The notes beneath the pieces are model-generated. The model did not search any database. It had not been told where the DNA came from and saw nothing but the letters and a program-made list of their open reading frames with translations. DNA of 64,000 nt. Source: Lumnitzera littorea. Its lineage: Eukaryota > Streptophyta > Magnoliopsida > Myrtales > Combretaceae. A program made the position numbers and the translations under genes. Where the stretch lies: the NCBI GenBank assembly GCA_024138015.1, contig JAMXBB010000004.1, forward strand, positions 77,943,962 to 78,007,961, given 5' to 3'. Each line of letters starts with the position of its first letter. Within the stretch, counting starts at the first letter, position 1. Shown here in pieces: positions 1 to 12,902 of the stretch.

Positions 1-1640
1 TTAAAATTTTCATTCATAGATCATCCATCATTTGTTTGATTCAATTCAAAAAATAATGTTCTCATTTGGACAGAACTATCAAGAATTCCTCCATCAATGA
101 ACATTGTTTTTCCTTGTGACTATAACACCATTAAGAGCACTAATTCTTAGGCTTTTTGCTTTTGTGTGAGCAAAAAGTAATGCCCAATTGCTTGTTATTT
201 AAATAAGAAAAATAAATGATTCAAATTTTAAGTTAATGCGCAACTTAAACAGTACAAAAATATATGCACATTTTCTCTAAAATAGATGGTCTTAATTTAA
301 TGCACATATCACTAAGGATTTAAGCAAGGCAGGTTTAGGACAGTTCATAGGAACCTACGACTTGCCACGCTACTCTAATAGGGCTCCTAGAACCATTCTA
401 AAACCCTATCGGGTTTTTAACCCTATACTTAGAACCTATTTCACAACCTTGATAAGGTACTTGCTTCCCAACCTATTTATTTTATTTTTATTTTTATTTT
501 TTTTTTTGCCAAATGGTTATTTTACTAAAACATGTTTAGTCTAGTTTACATAAAATATCAAACATATTCTAATAGTAGGAACTTTTTTATTATTAAACAA
601 ACAAGAATTTAAGATTGGATATGAAAAATAAAAAGAACTAGAAAAAGGAGCATTCCATAGATAAAGTTCTTGAAATGCAATTACTTTTTTTTTCATTAGT
701 TATGCTTAAGTGTCATGGTGGTGTACCATGTGTGGTGTGGACTCTAAACTCTATTTGTGTTATGGCTATAGGGTTGGATTAGAGTATCAGACAAGCGAGA
801 GAATGAGAAAGGAAGTGTTGAAGGCGAGTGTGTGCACTTTGTAACTTGTAAGTGAGTAAGAATGAAAGTAGTGAAGTTTAAGGTTACATTGTGCTGAAGG
901 TTAGGTTTAGGATTTGATATTTGATTTTTTTTTTTCTGGGCAAAAGGTTTTGAATTTGATTAGTTGGTGTATAGTATTATGGATAATAGAATGTTATATG
1001 TTACTTTTTTCGTTGGGTAGCAAGTTTCTTAGTATTTAGAAAATCCTAGATTCCATCCTAAAACCTTATTAGGTTTTTCAGCCATTTTTGAAAACCCATC
1101 CTAAAATCCTATTAGGTAGTAAAATATATGCTTTTTAGTGGGTTGGGTGGGCTTTTATGACCTACCTATTTACATCTCTATAAATCACTATGCTTTTTTA
1201 ATATGGAAACATCTTAAATCTTAAATTAATGTATACTTCACTTTCACTTTCTCTTTCTCTTGCTATTATCACTCTTGAATAATTATGAACTTTGGCTTCA
1301 ATCTCCTATCTTTTTTTCCTCTCCTAAAAAAAAAAAAAAAAAAAAAAATAGCCTAGAATCCAAACCAAGCTTTAAAAACCTTTGGGGTGGTCACCTCTAG
1401 CTATCCCAAACACTTTCTCCTTCATTTTTCAACTTTTTCTATCTTTTACCTCTCTTTTTTTTTTTTTTCTCACCTCTATCCATATCAAACTAAATAAGTT
1501 TGTTATTGACTAGAGCTTACTTTCTTGCTTCATTGTGGTTATTACCCTCTTTTGATCTTGCCATCTTCTTTTTCATGTATGCTTCTTTCATGTCCCAAAT
1601 CAGAGAGTCGTAATAACCTCGCCATATAAACTAACCTATG
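1..1640. other. AT-rich, no gene seen
   Basis: Contains poly-A (1326-1349) and poly-T runs. Two stretches (about 385-420 and 1045-1110) share ATTCTAAAACC-TAT-GGTTTTT-like text and may be a dispersed repeat. The 60-aa frame at 362-544 is low complexity. Confidence 0.5.
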
Positions 1641-4600
1641 CTAGAAACTAGTCACCTTAGCTGCTAACGTAAGTATAGCCTACACAAGGCATTCACCATT
1701 CTCCTGCTTGAAAGCGTCCCTTTCAATACTTGGTTTGAGTTAACTTGTGGTATAACTTTTAAAAATGGATTCTGAAAAATAATTTTTTTACAACTAAAAT
1801 TTCACTAAAATCTACAAGATTGCAGAGTATAGAATAAATTTCATTAACTGAAAACTAAGGGTCGCCTAAGGAGACCCTATTAGTTTTCTTACAAGTTAAT
1901 GCAATCAATATTCCAAATAAAAATCTAGTCAGGTAAGTCTTGAATCTCACTCCTAGACCCCATTCTCTAGCCTTTTAGTGAGTTTACTGGGGAAACCTAC
2001 GAAACAACTATAGGAGAATGAGCGACAACTTGCTCAGTAAGTGAGATGGAGATAGTAGCACATATCTGACACAAAGCAATCAAGGTTATCAAGCAAGTTT
2101 AGTTAGATGTAATGCATAATCAAGCAAATACCATCACACGACATTGACTAATTGTTGTAAGATCAGAAAAATTATGCTTACTCTAATCCGGGTTTCGAAG
2201 AGTTTAACGCTACGCACTTTTGAATTTAGTTTTCAAACTGAGACTTGTGTAATGGAGAATATGCTTCTCCCAAGACTACCTTTGAACCACTGATCCTAAC
2301 CTGGCCGCAACCTTCTCTCTTGTCACTTAGTTCGACTCAAGGAAGGAAGAGGACCATTTCTACTATCCTCAACGAAAGCATCCGTGTTTGGCCTACACTT
2401 CCTAGTCGTTTCCCCTAATGGGTTGCGATGCAAGTCCAATTAGTAGTTAAGCTAAGTTTGTGTTAGATTGCTTTTAGGATAATCAAGTAAATTCAAACAG
2501 TTCAGAGCATGTAATATCATGAAGCAATCAAGTACTCAAATAGAACAACAATATTCAACACGCTGCATACGCATAAGCAACTTACTTACAACCACAAATA
2601 AGACATATACTAAGGTCCCCAAGTATTCTTAACAATATTTCAAAGTGTGATGAAATATTGATCTCACTTACTTGGATATTGATGCTCATTCTCCTAGTGT
2701 ATTGGTCTCATCTCGTCTTTCTTTATTATCCCTAAAATTTAACATAACATATTTAGTTCATATCCATTATATAACATATGTGTTTATTGTGGACATTTAA
2801 GTATATTTCCAATTGTGTCTTGTAAGTTTTTCTAAGGTACTTATTAAATATTAGTTAAAATAAGATACCTTCTGACAAAGATTCTAACTCGATACAAATT
2901 GCCGCCCAATAGTTTCTGACTTCAATAGATTCTTAGAAAGTATAATTAAGTGACTTTCTGATCTATTCTCCAACTCCCAATGATCCAATATTCAATATCA
3001 TCCACTTCTAAACTTCTAGTTGCTTATATATTTTGCATCCTTTGTTGGACTACTTTCTGATCGAGGTTCTGACTTAGGTTCTGACCTGGTCTTGTAGTAT
3101 GGACTATTATTCAAATGGCTTCTGACTCATGTTCTGACTTTCATAAAGGTGTGGAATTCATATATAAATTACTAGCTAATCTACTATTGAGCTCCATATA
3201 TGGTCAAGAATAACCAACACCAAACAATATTCTAACCCAATTTCTAACGAAGTTTTTTATCCGCCGTTCTAAATTAAATTCTCATTTAGAAAGTTTCCAA
3301 CTTAAATTTTATTTTATAGAAATAATGTAGAGTATAAGGATAGCCTTTTAATAATCCAGATCAAATTTCTATTGTATTCACCTTGTTCACACTAACTTAC
3401 ATTCTGACATACCTTCTAACTTACTATCTAACCTACACTAAACATATTTTGAATTCACAAATGACACAATTCTAACATCCACACCCCTATTTCCTTACTC
3501 CAACATTCTAACCCAATACTCCAACCCACAAATACAGATATAAACCAGTATATGATGACCCAATTATTAAATCAAACACTAATTTTGAGAAATTTCAGCC
3601 ACATGCGTATTAAATAGGAAAAACCCTAAAATTCAACTTTTGAATTTTTGAAAAATATTTTTATGGAATCAAATTAGGCATATTGAAATGTTTGTACATA
3701 AATTTTGGGAACAAAACAACATCATTTAAACTACTAAAGATTAGAATTTCAATTCGTTTTTAGTCCAGTTTCTTAACAAACCCATATTTTGACTTGGAAT
3801 TTAAAGAATCTAGTTGCATTTTTGGATTATACATGAAAAATTACAAAGGGAAACCAAAAATTATAATTTTTAGAGTTAGTTTACTATTTTTAGAAAAATA
3901 AAATCAAAAACAGCCAAAATTGAAACTTACCACCACTTGCAACTCCGGCAACCGTCTAGGGACGGGCATTTGTCTTCCGAAGTTAGCATTGCATCTACTA
4001 TTTCTAGGTTGTTTGGCCCACTTCCAGGTAGTGGTTAGCCTAAGGAACCTAAAATCCTCCTATTTTGTACCATTTTCTTGCCATTTTTGCAAAGATCTTT
4101 TTTAACCCTTCTTGAGCCTTTCTAGATTTTTCTCCATATTCAAACTAATAAAACTTCATGTTAGAAGTGCTCTTAGGAATTTCAAAAGATGCTTTGATCG
4201 ATGGAAAGGTTTTTCAACGTCTAAATGTTCATTTTCTTTTTAAATTTTCATTCCATATGTCCTCTTTATCCAATATGTGTCACCAATCCTCTTTGCATGA
4301 ATTTGCCACAACATAAGGAGAATTTCCCTAATTGTTTTATAACTTTTTAACACTTTTTCCCAATTTTTTATTAATTATTTAGTAGATTTTACACTATTTC
4401 AGGTATTTTCAATAATTACGGATATACATATTTATATAATAATTACACCCAATGTATATACATGTCTTTTATATATTATTTTATGTATAATATTAATTAT
4501 ATTACTCTTATAATTTATATCTAAGTGTTCGTTATTTTTTAGGATCCAATTCTCCTGTTACTGATAATAATAATATAATAAATTATATTATTATGGCTAT

Positions 4601-4790
4601 ATTTTTAATATTTTATTATATTTTTAAATTTCAAGCCTACAATAATTACTCAACTAATCTTACGAAGCCCCTCGTAAGCTGTCAACTTAATTGGGTTATT
4701 TTCCTGAATGCCTTAAATTAGCTACCAAACTTAGTTGCGCCAATACGAGTCTCACAACTTCCATTGGCATAATAGTTATTAAAATCAGAG
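1641..4790. repeat. Unclassified transposon-like region
   Basis: Non-coding, with several in-place short repeats: a TTCTGAC/TTCTAAC motif cluster (2866-3515) and a perfect 7-base stem CTTACGA...TCGTAAG around 4659-4678. No LTR pair or coding domain was found. It may be a long LTR or leader of a gypsy element. Confidence 0.4.
2866..3515. repeat. Dispersed TTCTGAC / TTCTAAC motif cluster
   Basis: About 13 copies of TTCTGAC or TTCTAAC occur in 650 bases, with irregular spacing, plus variants such as TTCTGATC. The reverse strand reads GTCAGAA/GTTAGAA. Confidence 0.65.
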
Positions 4791-5457
4791 GTATAATATA
4801 TGATTCTATGAATTTATTATTTTAGAATGTTTTCTTAATTAAAATGGATATACAATTATCTTGTACAAATTTTTGAATTAATTATAAATTTTGATGTACA
4901 ATTTTATAAATTTACCATTTTATTGATTTTGTATGATTCTATACGATTTCATATGATTCCACTAATTCTAAACATTCAAAATAATAATAGAATCATGATT
5001 TTGACAACCATTATGACATTATTACCCTAACTACTTCTTGACCTTTTTACTACCAACACTTTCCTTATTGTTATTAATTCTTCATTTTGGTTATATTTCC
5101 TCATGGTTACTTCTTTACCATCTATGTTTACTCGTCATTGTCTTTAGGCTTGTTTGGTTTTCTTTTTTTCCTTTTTTGTTATAATGTAGTTTATGCTCTA
5201 TACAAGCTTGTGGTTCTTGGTTAATGGATAAATTATCATTCTCATTAGAAATTTCTTTGTAAAAGAAAATGTTTCAACCTCAATTGTCAAAGAAATATGT
5301 CCATTGTCGATTTGTTCTTTGAAATGCTATCTCTTGATTAAGTTGTTGGTTGTTCTCTATATGATATTTGCTTAGTGTAAATGAAGTTATGCTTCTTAAA
5401 AAAAAAAAAAGTAACTATGAATTTTATCTTCATTCTAAGGCTTCACTAATTGCTAGT
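4791..5457. other. No gene seen
   Basis: AT-rich spacer before the first LTR element. Nothing recognised. Confidence 0.5.
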
Positions 5458-6215
5458 TATTGACACTCGATTTTTGCTCAGACTGAAGCCCAATAAGCAA
5501 GGCCCATTACGAAGGCCTATCATACAAACAAGCTACGAGCTCATTACTCCCCTGGTGACCTCTGTGCAAGACTATGTGAAATGCATAAGTTTTCGCGCAA
5601 ACCCGTCCTTCACGCCCCAACCCACTTGACAAGTTGAATAACACCTATCCAAGCAGGTCAATCCCTTCCTCAAAATCTCAACCTAGATTTTGTCTTTAGC
5701 ACCTACTCTCTATTATAGCTCATTAATGAGCATTTGACATTCGTGATACAGCCAACACATTCGGTAGCCCATGCTCTTGTTAGATCACTGAACTGCAGAT
5801 TTGGTGGTTTAGTCGACCACAACATGCCGCTCGTAGTGAAGTTCAGAACTTATAGGTATAAATACCTTTGTGATTATAGCTATAAAGATAGATTGAGCAT
5901 TAATATACTTGACATTTTTGTCTCTCGTAATCATTACCCTTTCTACACTCATTTCACTTTTATCCTAACCTTTAAGCAAGACTAGGTAACAAGCAACCTC
6001 ACCAAACCTTCTCATACGTCATATCGAGTTATGCCGTGAGTCCTCGGAAGTTCTATTAGTGCGTCATATCCATTGGAGTTGTTTATGGGTTTTTACTTAT
6101 TATTCATTCACATTCATTCTTTTGCACATTCCCCACCCCTTACTTCCTTTTTCAAGCTTTCGACAAGTTTGGACTCATTTAGAAACTGGCCTTGTTTGTT
6201 TTCGGCTACGGTATG
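5458..6215 (+). repeat. 5' LTR of the first LARD-like element
   Basis: Begins TATTGACACTCGATTTTTGC (canonical TGTTGACACC in the partner), has a TATAAATA box at 5857-5864, and ends near ATGCATCA. Its 3' half matches the LTR at 46642-47545. The end is approximate. Confidence 0.65.
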
Positions 6216-6859
6216 CATCATAACATGATCCGTTCTGGAAAGCTTGTCACCTCATGACACTAAGTCCTTACAATAACCTGAGGAATCATAATTTGCTTAG
6301 GAGATATGGAATGTCAACTTACTAGGAAGCATCATCACAAGTATAAAACACTTAGATAAAAATCAAAGATAAGCCTAATGCAACAACACACGGGTAATTA
6401 AGTAGGCCTACAAGGAAATATCAATGAGTAGGCATAGACCACCTACTTGGGGAGTAAAGAATTTAGTGTATCTCATGAGGAAATGAAGTAATAGGTCTGC
6501 TCGAAAAACATCTTTTTCTACACAAAAGACTTAGGTAAAAATGAATAGAGTTTAAGCATGGAACAATAGTGAAAATGCGAGAAGCAACAACTAAGGAAAA
6601 GAAAAAGAATTTCAAAGAAAATTAAGAAGAAATTTCATTGATCCAAGTCCACCACAATTACATTATAAGAGTTTAGTGCTCCAACTCTGACTAGAAAAGG
6701 ATTATAGAAAGTGAAATCAGGAATGGGAACACATCGCTTACACTAGCTACAAGAAAGAAAGAAAAAGTTTAAAGTTGCCTCTAAGCACCCTTGACCTACT
6801 GCTCATGTTACTATTGCTGTTGCACCTACTACTATTACTGCTCCTGCCCACCCCATTCA

Positions 6860-7400
6860 TTACCATCCCCCCTCCCTAAGGCCCCCATTTGAGCCACTGT
6901 GGGAGACTCCTAACAAGTCATTAGACAACTTGCCACCCAGTCCACCTTCAGCAACCACCTTAGATTTATCTAGCTAATGCAAGAAGGATAAATTAGCATC
7001 ATGTATGTTTTGCCGAACTTATTTTTACACCTCCTCCGCCATTGTGTACCTAATCGTAATGGTGGCCTTCTCGATTAAGGAGTCATCCAAGGTCTCCACA
7101 AAGATATCCCATTTGACCTCAACTGACAACACCTCACCTTTCAACGATTCAGCCTCCCTTTTAGCAAAGTTGGCTCACAGTTTCTACAACTCCTCTCCCC
7201 TTGCCCTCAACTCAGTAGTTAGCTTATCCTTAGTACTTTTGACGAATTCTTCAACCATCTTAAGGTCATCCTTCAACTTGTCCACTTACCTGAGAAGCTT
7301 CCTATGCTAATGTTCTAGATTACCATGATGTTCAAATGGAAGAAATGCCTAAACAGTTGAGCAATCTGTCGTTGCAACTCCTAAATGCACAATACCTCAA
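6860..7400 (-). pseudogene. Antisense coiled-coil frame remnant
   Basis: The minus strand reads VDKLKDDLKMVEEFVKSTKD, KLTTELRARGEEL, then NFAKREAESLKGEVLSVEVK and LDDSLIEKATITIRYTMAEE with TAG/TGA stops between. Heptad-rich, charged sequence of this kind ends the antisense frames of some plant gypsy elements (for example the gypsy-type transposon domain family). No diagnostic N-terminal domain was found, so the family is not settled. Confidence 0.55.
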
Positions 7401-8496
7401 ATGTGAGCAGCTGAATCTATATGTTTATATTAAGACTACTCAATACAACTTTAAAGTGCTAAAAAAACTCTAAAAGGAATTCTAAAAAGGGGAATTGAAG
7501 ACCGAGCTCGAACACCTTCACATAAATGTGAATGATTGGTCATCCCCTACATCATAAGCTTGCTACCTACCCATATATACCTCTACTTGCCACCCGAGCA
7601 CTACCTCCACTACTCGACTAACTAGCCTTAACTCCTCTTCACTCACTATATAAGGAACTCAACAACATGCATGCTCACTCATGTTAGTTGATTGCAACAA
7701 TCACCTAATGTTGTCTTCCTCGTCATCTGAACAGTACATATTGCAAGGGCATCGCTGCATGCATTCCTTCCTATCTTCCCAAGATAGTATCACCCCATCT
7801 TCTTCTCTTGCAACCACTGCTACTGTTGCTATTGTTTTCGGGAAAAACTCAAGACGAGTCCTCACAACCTTCATCTACCTCTTTCGAAATAAAAGGACGG
7901 AAGGACTCACTTTGGTTATCGATTGTGCATTAATTAGCCATCGCAAATGATTAACTAGGAATAGAAGCATACAATGAAATGTAAGTAGCTCACAAGTGGA
8001 AATTTTGGTAGAGTTTCCCTTAAGTAAATAAAGCAAAGTAAAAAACGAGGACCCAAGCTCTCCTTTATATAGACAAACAAGGTTAGAAGGTGAACAGTTT
8101 CTCTCACTCTTAAGGCACAAGCCTACGAAAGGACTTACGTTAAACCTCAACCGTCCACATGCCCTACTCCCTCAATTAAAGGCCCCGATTGGTCCCTACA
8201 TACAAATCCATGATGTGGTCTAACAAATGATCACCCCAGGCATACAGCCATCCTTTCTAAGCCATCAATGCCTGTAACATTTTCCAAAGACAATCATTAT
8301 GACATTTGAATAGCCCATCAGTCACATCAATGATGCAATAACCTGATGTATGGGAAAATGAGCTCAATTAGAGGTATTGTCTGCCATGACTTTAAGTAGC
8401 CAAATTGGTCCCCTACTTAGAAGAGTAGATAGCCTAGCCCCTTTTCATAGATTACTCTCCTCATGCCTATAACACTAAAGAGATTGGTGGGAAAAG

Positions 8497-8940
8497 TGTT
8501 GACACCCGATTTTTGCCTAGACTAAGGCCTAATAAGTAAGGGTAATCGTGAAGGCCTATCATGCAAATGACTTGCGAGCTTGTCATTCCCCTGATAACCT
8601 CCACATAAGGTTATATGCCCATGTAGGGAACATACAAGCTATCGATGAGCCAGTCCTCTATGCCATGACCCACTTGAGGAGCCAAATAGCACTTGTCCGA
8701 GCAAGTTGCCCCTCGATCGAGCATCAGACGATCCCTTTCTCAACATCTCAACCTGACTTTTGTCTTTAGCACCTACTTTTCAGTATAACTTATTAATCAG
8801 CATTTGACATCCATGGTATGGCTAGCACATCTAGTAATCCCTACTCTTGTTAGATCACTAAATTGTAAATTTGGTGGTTTAACCAACCACAACATGCCAT
8901 CTATAGTAGAGCTCAGTCTTTACTATATAATGTAATGCCT
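8497..8940 (+). repeat. 3' LTR (homologous part) of the first LARD-like element
   Basis: Starts TGTTGACACCCGATTTTTGCC and aligns with 5458-5880 up to its ACTATATAATG box. From about 8940 onward the text no longer matches the left LTR, although it still looks like an LTR R-U5 stretch (to about 9300, with ACTTGAACGTCAGAGGGCT). This suggests a chimeric or recombined LTR. Confidence 0.65.
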
Positions 8941-9300
8941 GCTGGCAACTAATATAAGTAAACCCCTAATAGCGACGTGCCAAGTAACCTACATAAAAGG
9001 CGCTAGGCGCCAGAAAGTAAGGAGGCTATTTTACACTCTCAAAGCATTTTTCTCTTCCCCTACTTTCTAAAACGTAAGTCCAACACACACATACACACAC
9101 TAAGCAAGCATGGTCCTTTAGGTCCTTAGTACTCGTCTCCTCTTCTCTTAGTCTTCCTTGCTAACTTGAACGTCAGAGGGCTCTAATGGCTATACCCAAA
9201 TGGGGTTTTTTACAGGTATTAAGGAGCAAAAGTCAAAGCTTAAGTTCGCTCTAACCGGTCTTCATAGGTGTTTGCATATCCTAGTTAATCTAATCACGAT

Positions 9301-10335
9301 CAATACTAGTTTTGTAATTTCCTTCTCATATATGTTATCTTCTTTAAATCTTTTCTAACTAACATGTATTTTTATGAACTAGGTTAGACTCGCATCAAAA
9401 CCACCCAGATAGGTCTTGAACTCGCCTTGGACTCACCATGACAAGTTAAAACTATCTAAAGCCCTAATGTGTAGACAGTTCTAAGGTGGGCTCATCAATT
9501 GGATACAACTAACCCACCAAATCTTCAACTTGTTAAATATAAATAAAATAAAATAAAATAAAGGACTGAAGATGTGGTTAGACCATATCTAACTTGTAAT
9601 GGTTAGTAAGATTGAGTGCCAATAGGTCATTAATAACTTGTAAGATGGTAAAACATAATAATAATAATAATTACAAGGCCTAGAAAAGTGGTTAGAAAGC
9701 TCACTATGTCAAGTTTGGAAATTGCAATGCAATGTCACCCAAAAGAGTGATGGTTCACAATACAATTGCATAGGTGATGCGATTCCAAGAAGGAAGGAAC
9801 AAGAGATGAATGAGAATTGAATCTCAATGGTATCGATGTCCTTGCTTTTTCATTTTTCTTCTCATTTATAATAGACGTTATGTTAAAAGTTTAGACACAT
9901 GTTATTACAATAAATCCTGAATCTATTGCATTTAACAAAGTATACTATTATGTTATGTTATGTTATAAGTATGCTTCACAAGAAAAGATTCATTGGTTAA
10001 TATAAACCACATGTGTGAACAATTAGTGGAAAGATACTAGTTAAGTTTGGACAAATGATAGTGATAGCGCATAACTGGATAGTTTATGAAAAAAGGTATT
10101 ATCCATGTTATACAAAGATCGTCATAGATCAAAATGTTATCAATATTTATCGACCATACTTACATACACATAGTATAGAAACATGGATTTTGAGCTACAT
10201 CTTCTATTTGAAACTCCTAGCTATCTATCATTATGTTACATCATGCTAGATACTATCATCTTTAGTAAATGAAAGCTATGACTGATTATAAAAGAGAATT
10301 TAAAACTTCCTAATGTAACATATCATTTAGGGATT
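9301..10335. other. No gene seen
   Basis: AT-rich with small simple repeats (AAATA units at 9540-9562; TATGT units near 9950). No domain. Confidence 0.5.
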
Positions 10336-11735
10336 TGTTAAGTCCTATTTTGATTTTTCTTAATTTAACATATACTAAGTATAGCCTACTTAATATATGT
10401 TACTCAACATTAAATTAAGGAAAAATATTTTTTTTTGAAAAAAAAAATAGTTTGGAGTCACCAACTAATGATAACTAGTAAAAAATAAGATTAGGATTTT
10501 TAGGTGGAAGGACCTTAATCAAGTTACAATCCTACAAATTTTTTAACAAATAATTCTTAGAAAAATTTTAACCAAAGAAAACTAAGCTTGAGGGTTAACC
10601 TATTAAAACATGTAGGTCACCATGTAGAAATAAAAAAATAATAATAATAACTAATGTGCCTTTACTTTTACAATTTTTCTAAAAAATGTAAAAACATACA
10701 AAAATAGGCAAAAACATGAAAAATGATTATTTATTTATTTTTATTACGAATTTTCCTAGAAAAACTAAGAAAAGCAAAAACATTTTCCAAATTTTATGGT
10801 TGTCTTGAAGGTAATTATGTATCTACTAATTAAGATCAAACTAACTTAGTTCTCATTTTTATTTAAAAAAAAAAACTTTATTGTGTGGATTCATTTTATT
10901 TTTGAAAAAAAGTAGTTAGGTGTATGTTTTCAATCATTTTATTTTTTATTTAGAAAGGCCTTAAGGAGACAAAACCTAAATTTTATTCCCAATTTTAAAA
11001 TTGTAAAAAAATCTAATTTTGAAAAAAAAAATTAAACATTTTTTATTTTATAAAAAGCCAACTAAGTGACAAAATCACATTTTTTTTTTAGAACAATCTT
11101 TAAGATGCCTAAATTGATTTTTAAAAAATGCAAATCCCACTCAAATTTTCTAAGATATCTAATCTAAATATGAATCTTGAGAAAAAGAGGCATTTACACC
11201 CTAAAAATGTGATTTTTTGTAAAAAAAAAAATGTAATATTTATCTAAAATGCAATTTTTACTAAAGAGACACAATTTCATCTAAAAAAATGTCATTTTAT
11301 CTGAAAAGGAATGCTTTCTAAAAATATGCAATTTTATCTAAGAAGATGCTTTTTATGAAAAATTTGAAACCATGCAATTTTTAACAAAAGATGAAACTTT
11401 CATGAAGCAATGTCAATAAAAGATGGAATCTAAAAAATTTTTCAATTTTTCACTAAGTATGCAAAAAAAAAAAAAAAAGAGTACACAAAGACAGGTAGAA
11501 ATCATAAGACCTGCAAGAAAAACCATGTCAGTACCTATTTGATGCCAACAAATTATCTTAATCATGCAATTTTAAATAAAACTAAGTTTTTGATTCTTTT
11601 TTTTTTCTTTTTCTTAAATAACATGAATGTACTAAAAAAAAACTACAAGTAATCAATAATAAGAGAACTAATGAGGACCCAAAAAAACATAGTTTTTAAG
11701 GGCCTTCATTAATAATAAATTAAAAAAAAAAAACA
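10336..11735 (-). repeat. Solo-LTR-family copy a (truncated)
   Basis: Starts TGTTAAGTCCTATTTTGATTTTT and contains GTTTGGAGTCACCAACT, a GGTTAACCTATTAAAACATG block and GTCTTGAAGGTAATTATGTA. The same blocks occur in the same order in the 57726-59838 copy. The distal part and terminal inverted start are missing. Confidence 0.55.
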
Positions 11736-11749
11736 ACACCCACTTTTCA

Positions 11750-12434
11750 CTAGTAGGCATGGGTCGAATCAAGGGCATTAGCTGCGCGTAGGTTAGGTCT
11801 TTTGTGAGTCAAGCACGGATCTTGAAGCTTTAATCGGGTCACGAGTTGAGGTTGATGGCAACTAGAGGTAAGCAAATAGGTTAAACGAACCAACCTGACC
11901 TGACTTGACTCAACCCGGTCCACTTTGACTTGCGGGATAAATAGCTTGAGCTCATTTAGCCTGCTTTTAAATGGGTTTAAAAACCTTAACTCTAACCCAT
12001 TTAAAAAGTAGGTTAAATAGACCGACTCGTAGGTTAAAAGTATAAATATATTAAATGTGCTAGGCTCGAGCAAGGATTTGCATTGTCATGAGATTTGTAG
12101 TGGACTTGGTTTGATACGGTTGGGGCTGATTTGATATAAGAAAAGAGCAATTCAAGGGCTTTTTCTTATGTGGTAAATTCGAGAGTAAGGTTAATTTTAA
12201 GTTTGGAAGCAGTAGTTAGTGGTGTTCTTAAAGGGTAGCTTCAGTTGGTAATGGTGGCATTGGGTTTGGTGTTTGTGTAGGATAGTGGCTACGTAGTGGA
12301 GCTACCAGGTATTGCTATGCAAGAGAGGGGCAGTATATCATGCATGTGTGCTAGTTGCACGGTAAAGCTACTGGGTGGTGTTGGCTGGGGTCACATATGG
12401 AGCTACTAAGTTTAGTCTAGTATACATGTGTGTG

Positions 12435-12476
<42 letters not shown>

Positions 12477-12760
12477 CTGTGTGGAGTAGATGTTTGGATT
12501 ATGCAAAACAAAGAGGAGATCGGCGATGTTAGTATGTTTGGTCGAATGGGTCGGTCATAGTGTGATGGTGGTTGGGGTTTATAGCTTGATAGGTGATTAC
12601 CACTGCTATCTTATTGGGCAATTGGGCGTAGATGGATCTATGTGAGAGTAGTCAAAGTTAGGCTATTGTGTTGTGATTGAATAGCGTAGTGGGTGTGATG
12701 TTTGTTGTGTAAGTCAAATGGGGATTATGAAGGAGGATGAAGTGCATGGTATCGAAAGCC
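11750..12760. other. Repeat-like region with (TG)n microsatellite
   Basis: Contains dispersed-repeat text (GACCTGACTTGACTCAACCCGG-like string near 11900), the (TG)n run at 12439-12472 and GT-rich sequence. No gene. The minus-strand frame at 11750-12073 lies within repeat text. Confidence 0.5.
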
Positions 12761-12902
12761 TTTTTCTATATGTTGTTTTTATCTCATATAAACACTTTGA
12801 TTAAGAATATGTAATGATATCAAATCGAATTTGATAATTTTTAGAGATAAGCCTTAATTTTTGCACTTGATTTGATCCAATTCATATTATCTTTAATGAA
12901 AA

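Larger units (their letters stand above)
5458..8940 (+). mobile_element. Non-autonomous LTR element without gag-pol (LARD-like)
   Basis: Two diverged LTRs in the same orientation (5458-about 6215 and from 8497) share GACAC-CGATTTTTGC, GAAGGCCTATCAT and TTTGGTGGTTTA blocks. The internal 2.2 kb has no gag, protease, RT or integrase. Instead it holds a minus-strand coiled-coil frame remnant (6860-7400). A GGTGGGAAAAG purine tract precedes the right LTR. Its LTR is related to those at 46642 and 48686. Confidence 0.7.

Noticed and set aside
11750..12073. 107-aa minus frame
   Set aside because: Lies in dispersed-repeat text rich in GACTTGACTC-like words; no domain.
12375..12560. 61-aa frame with a VCVCVC run
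   Set aside because: Produced by the (TG)n microsatellite at 12439-12472.
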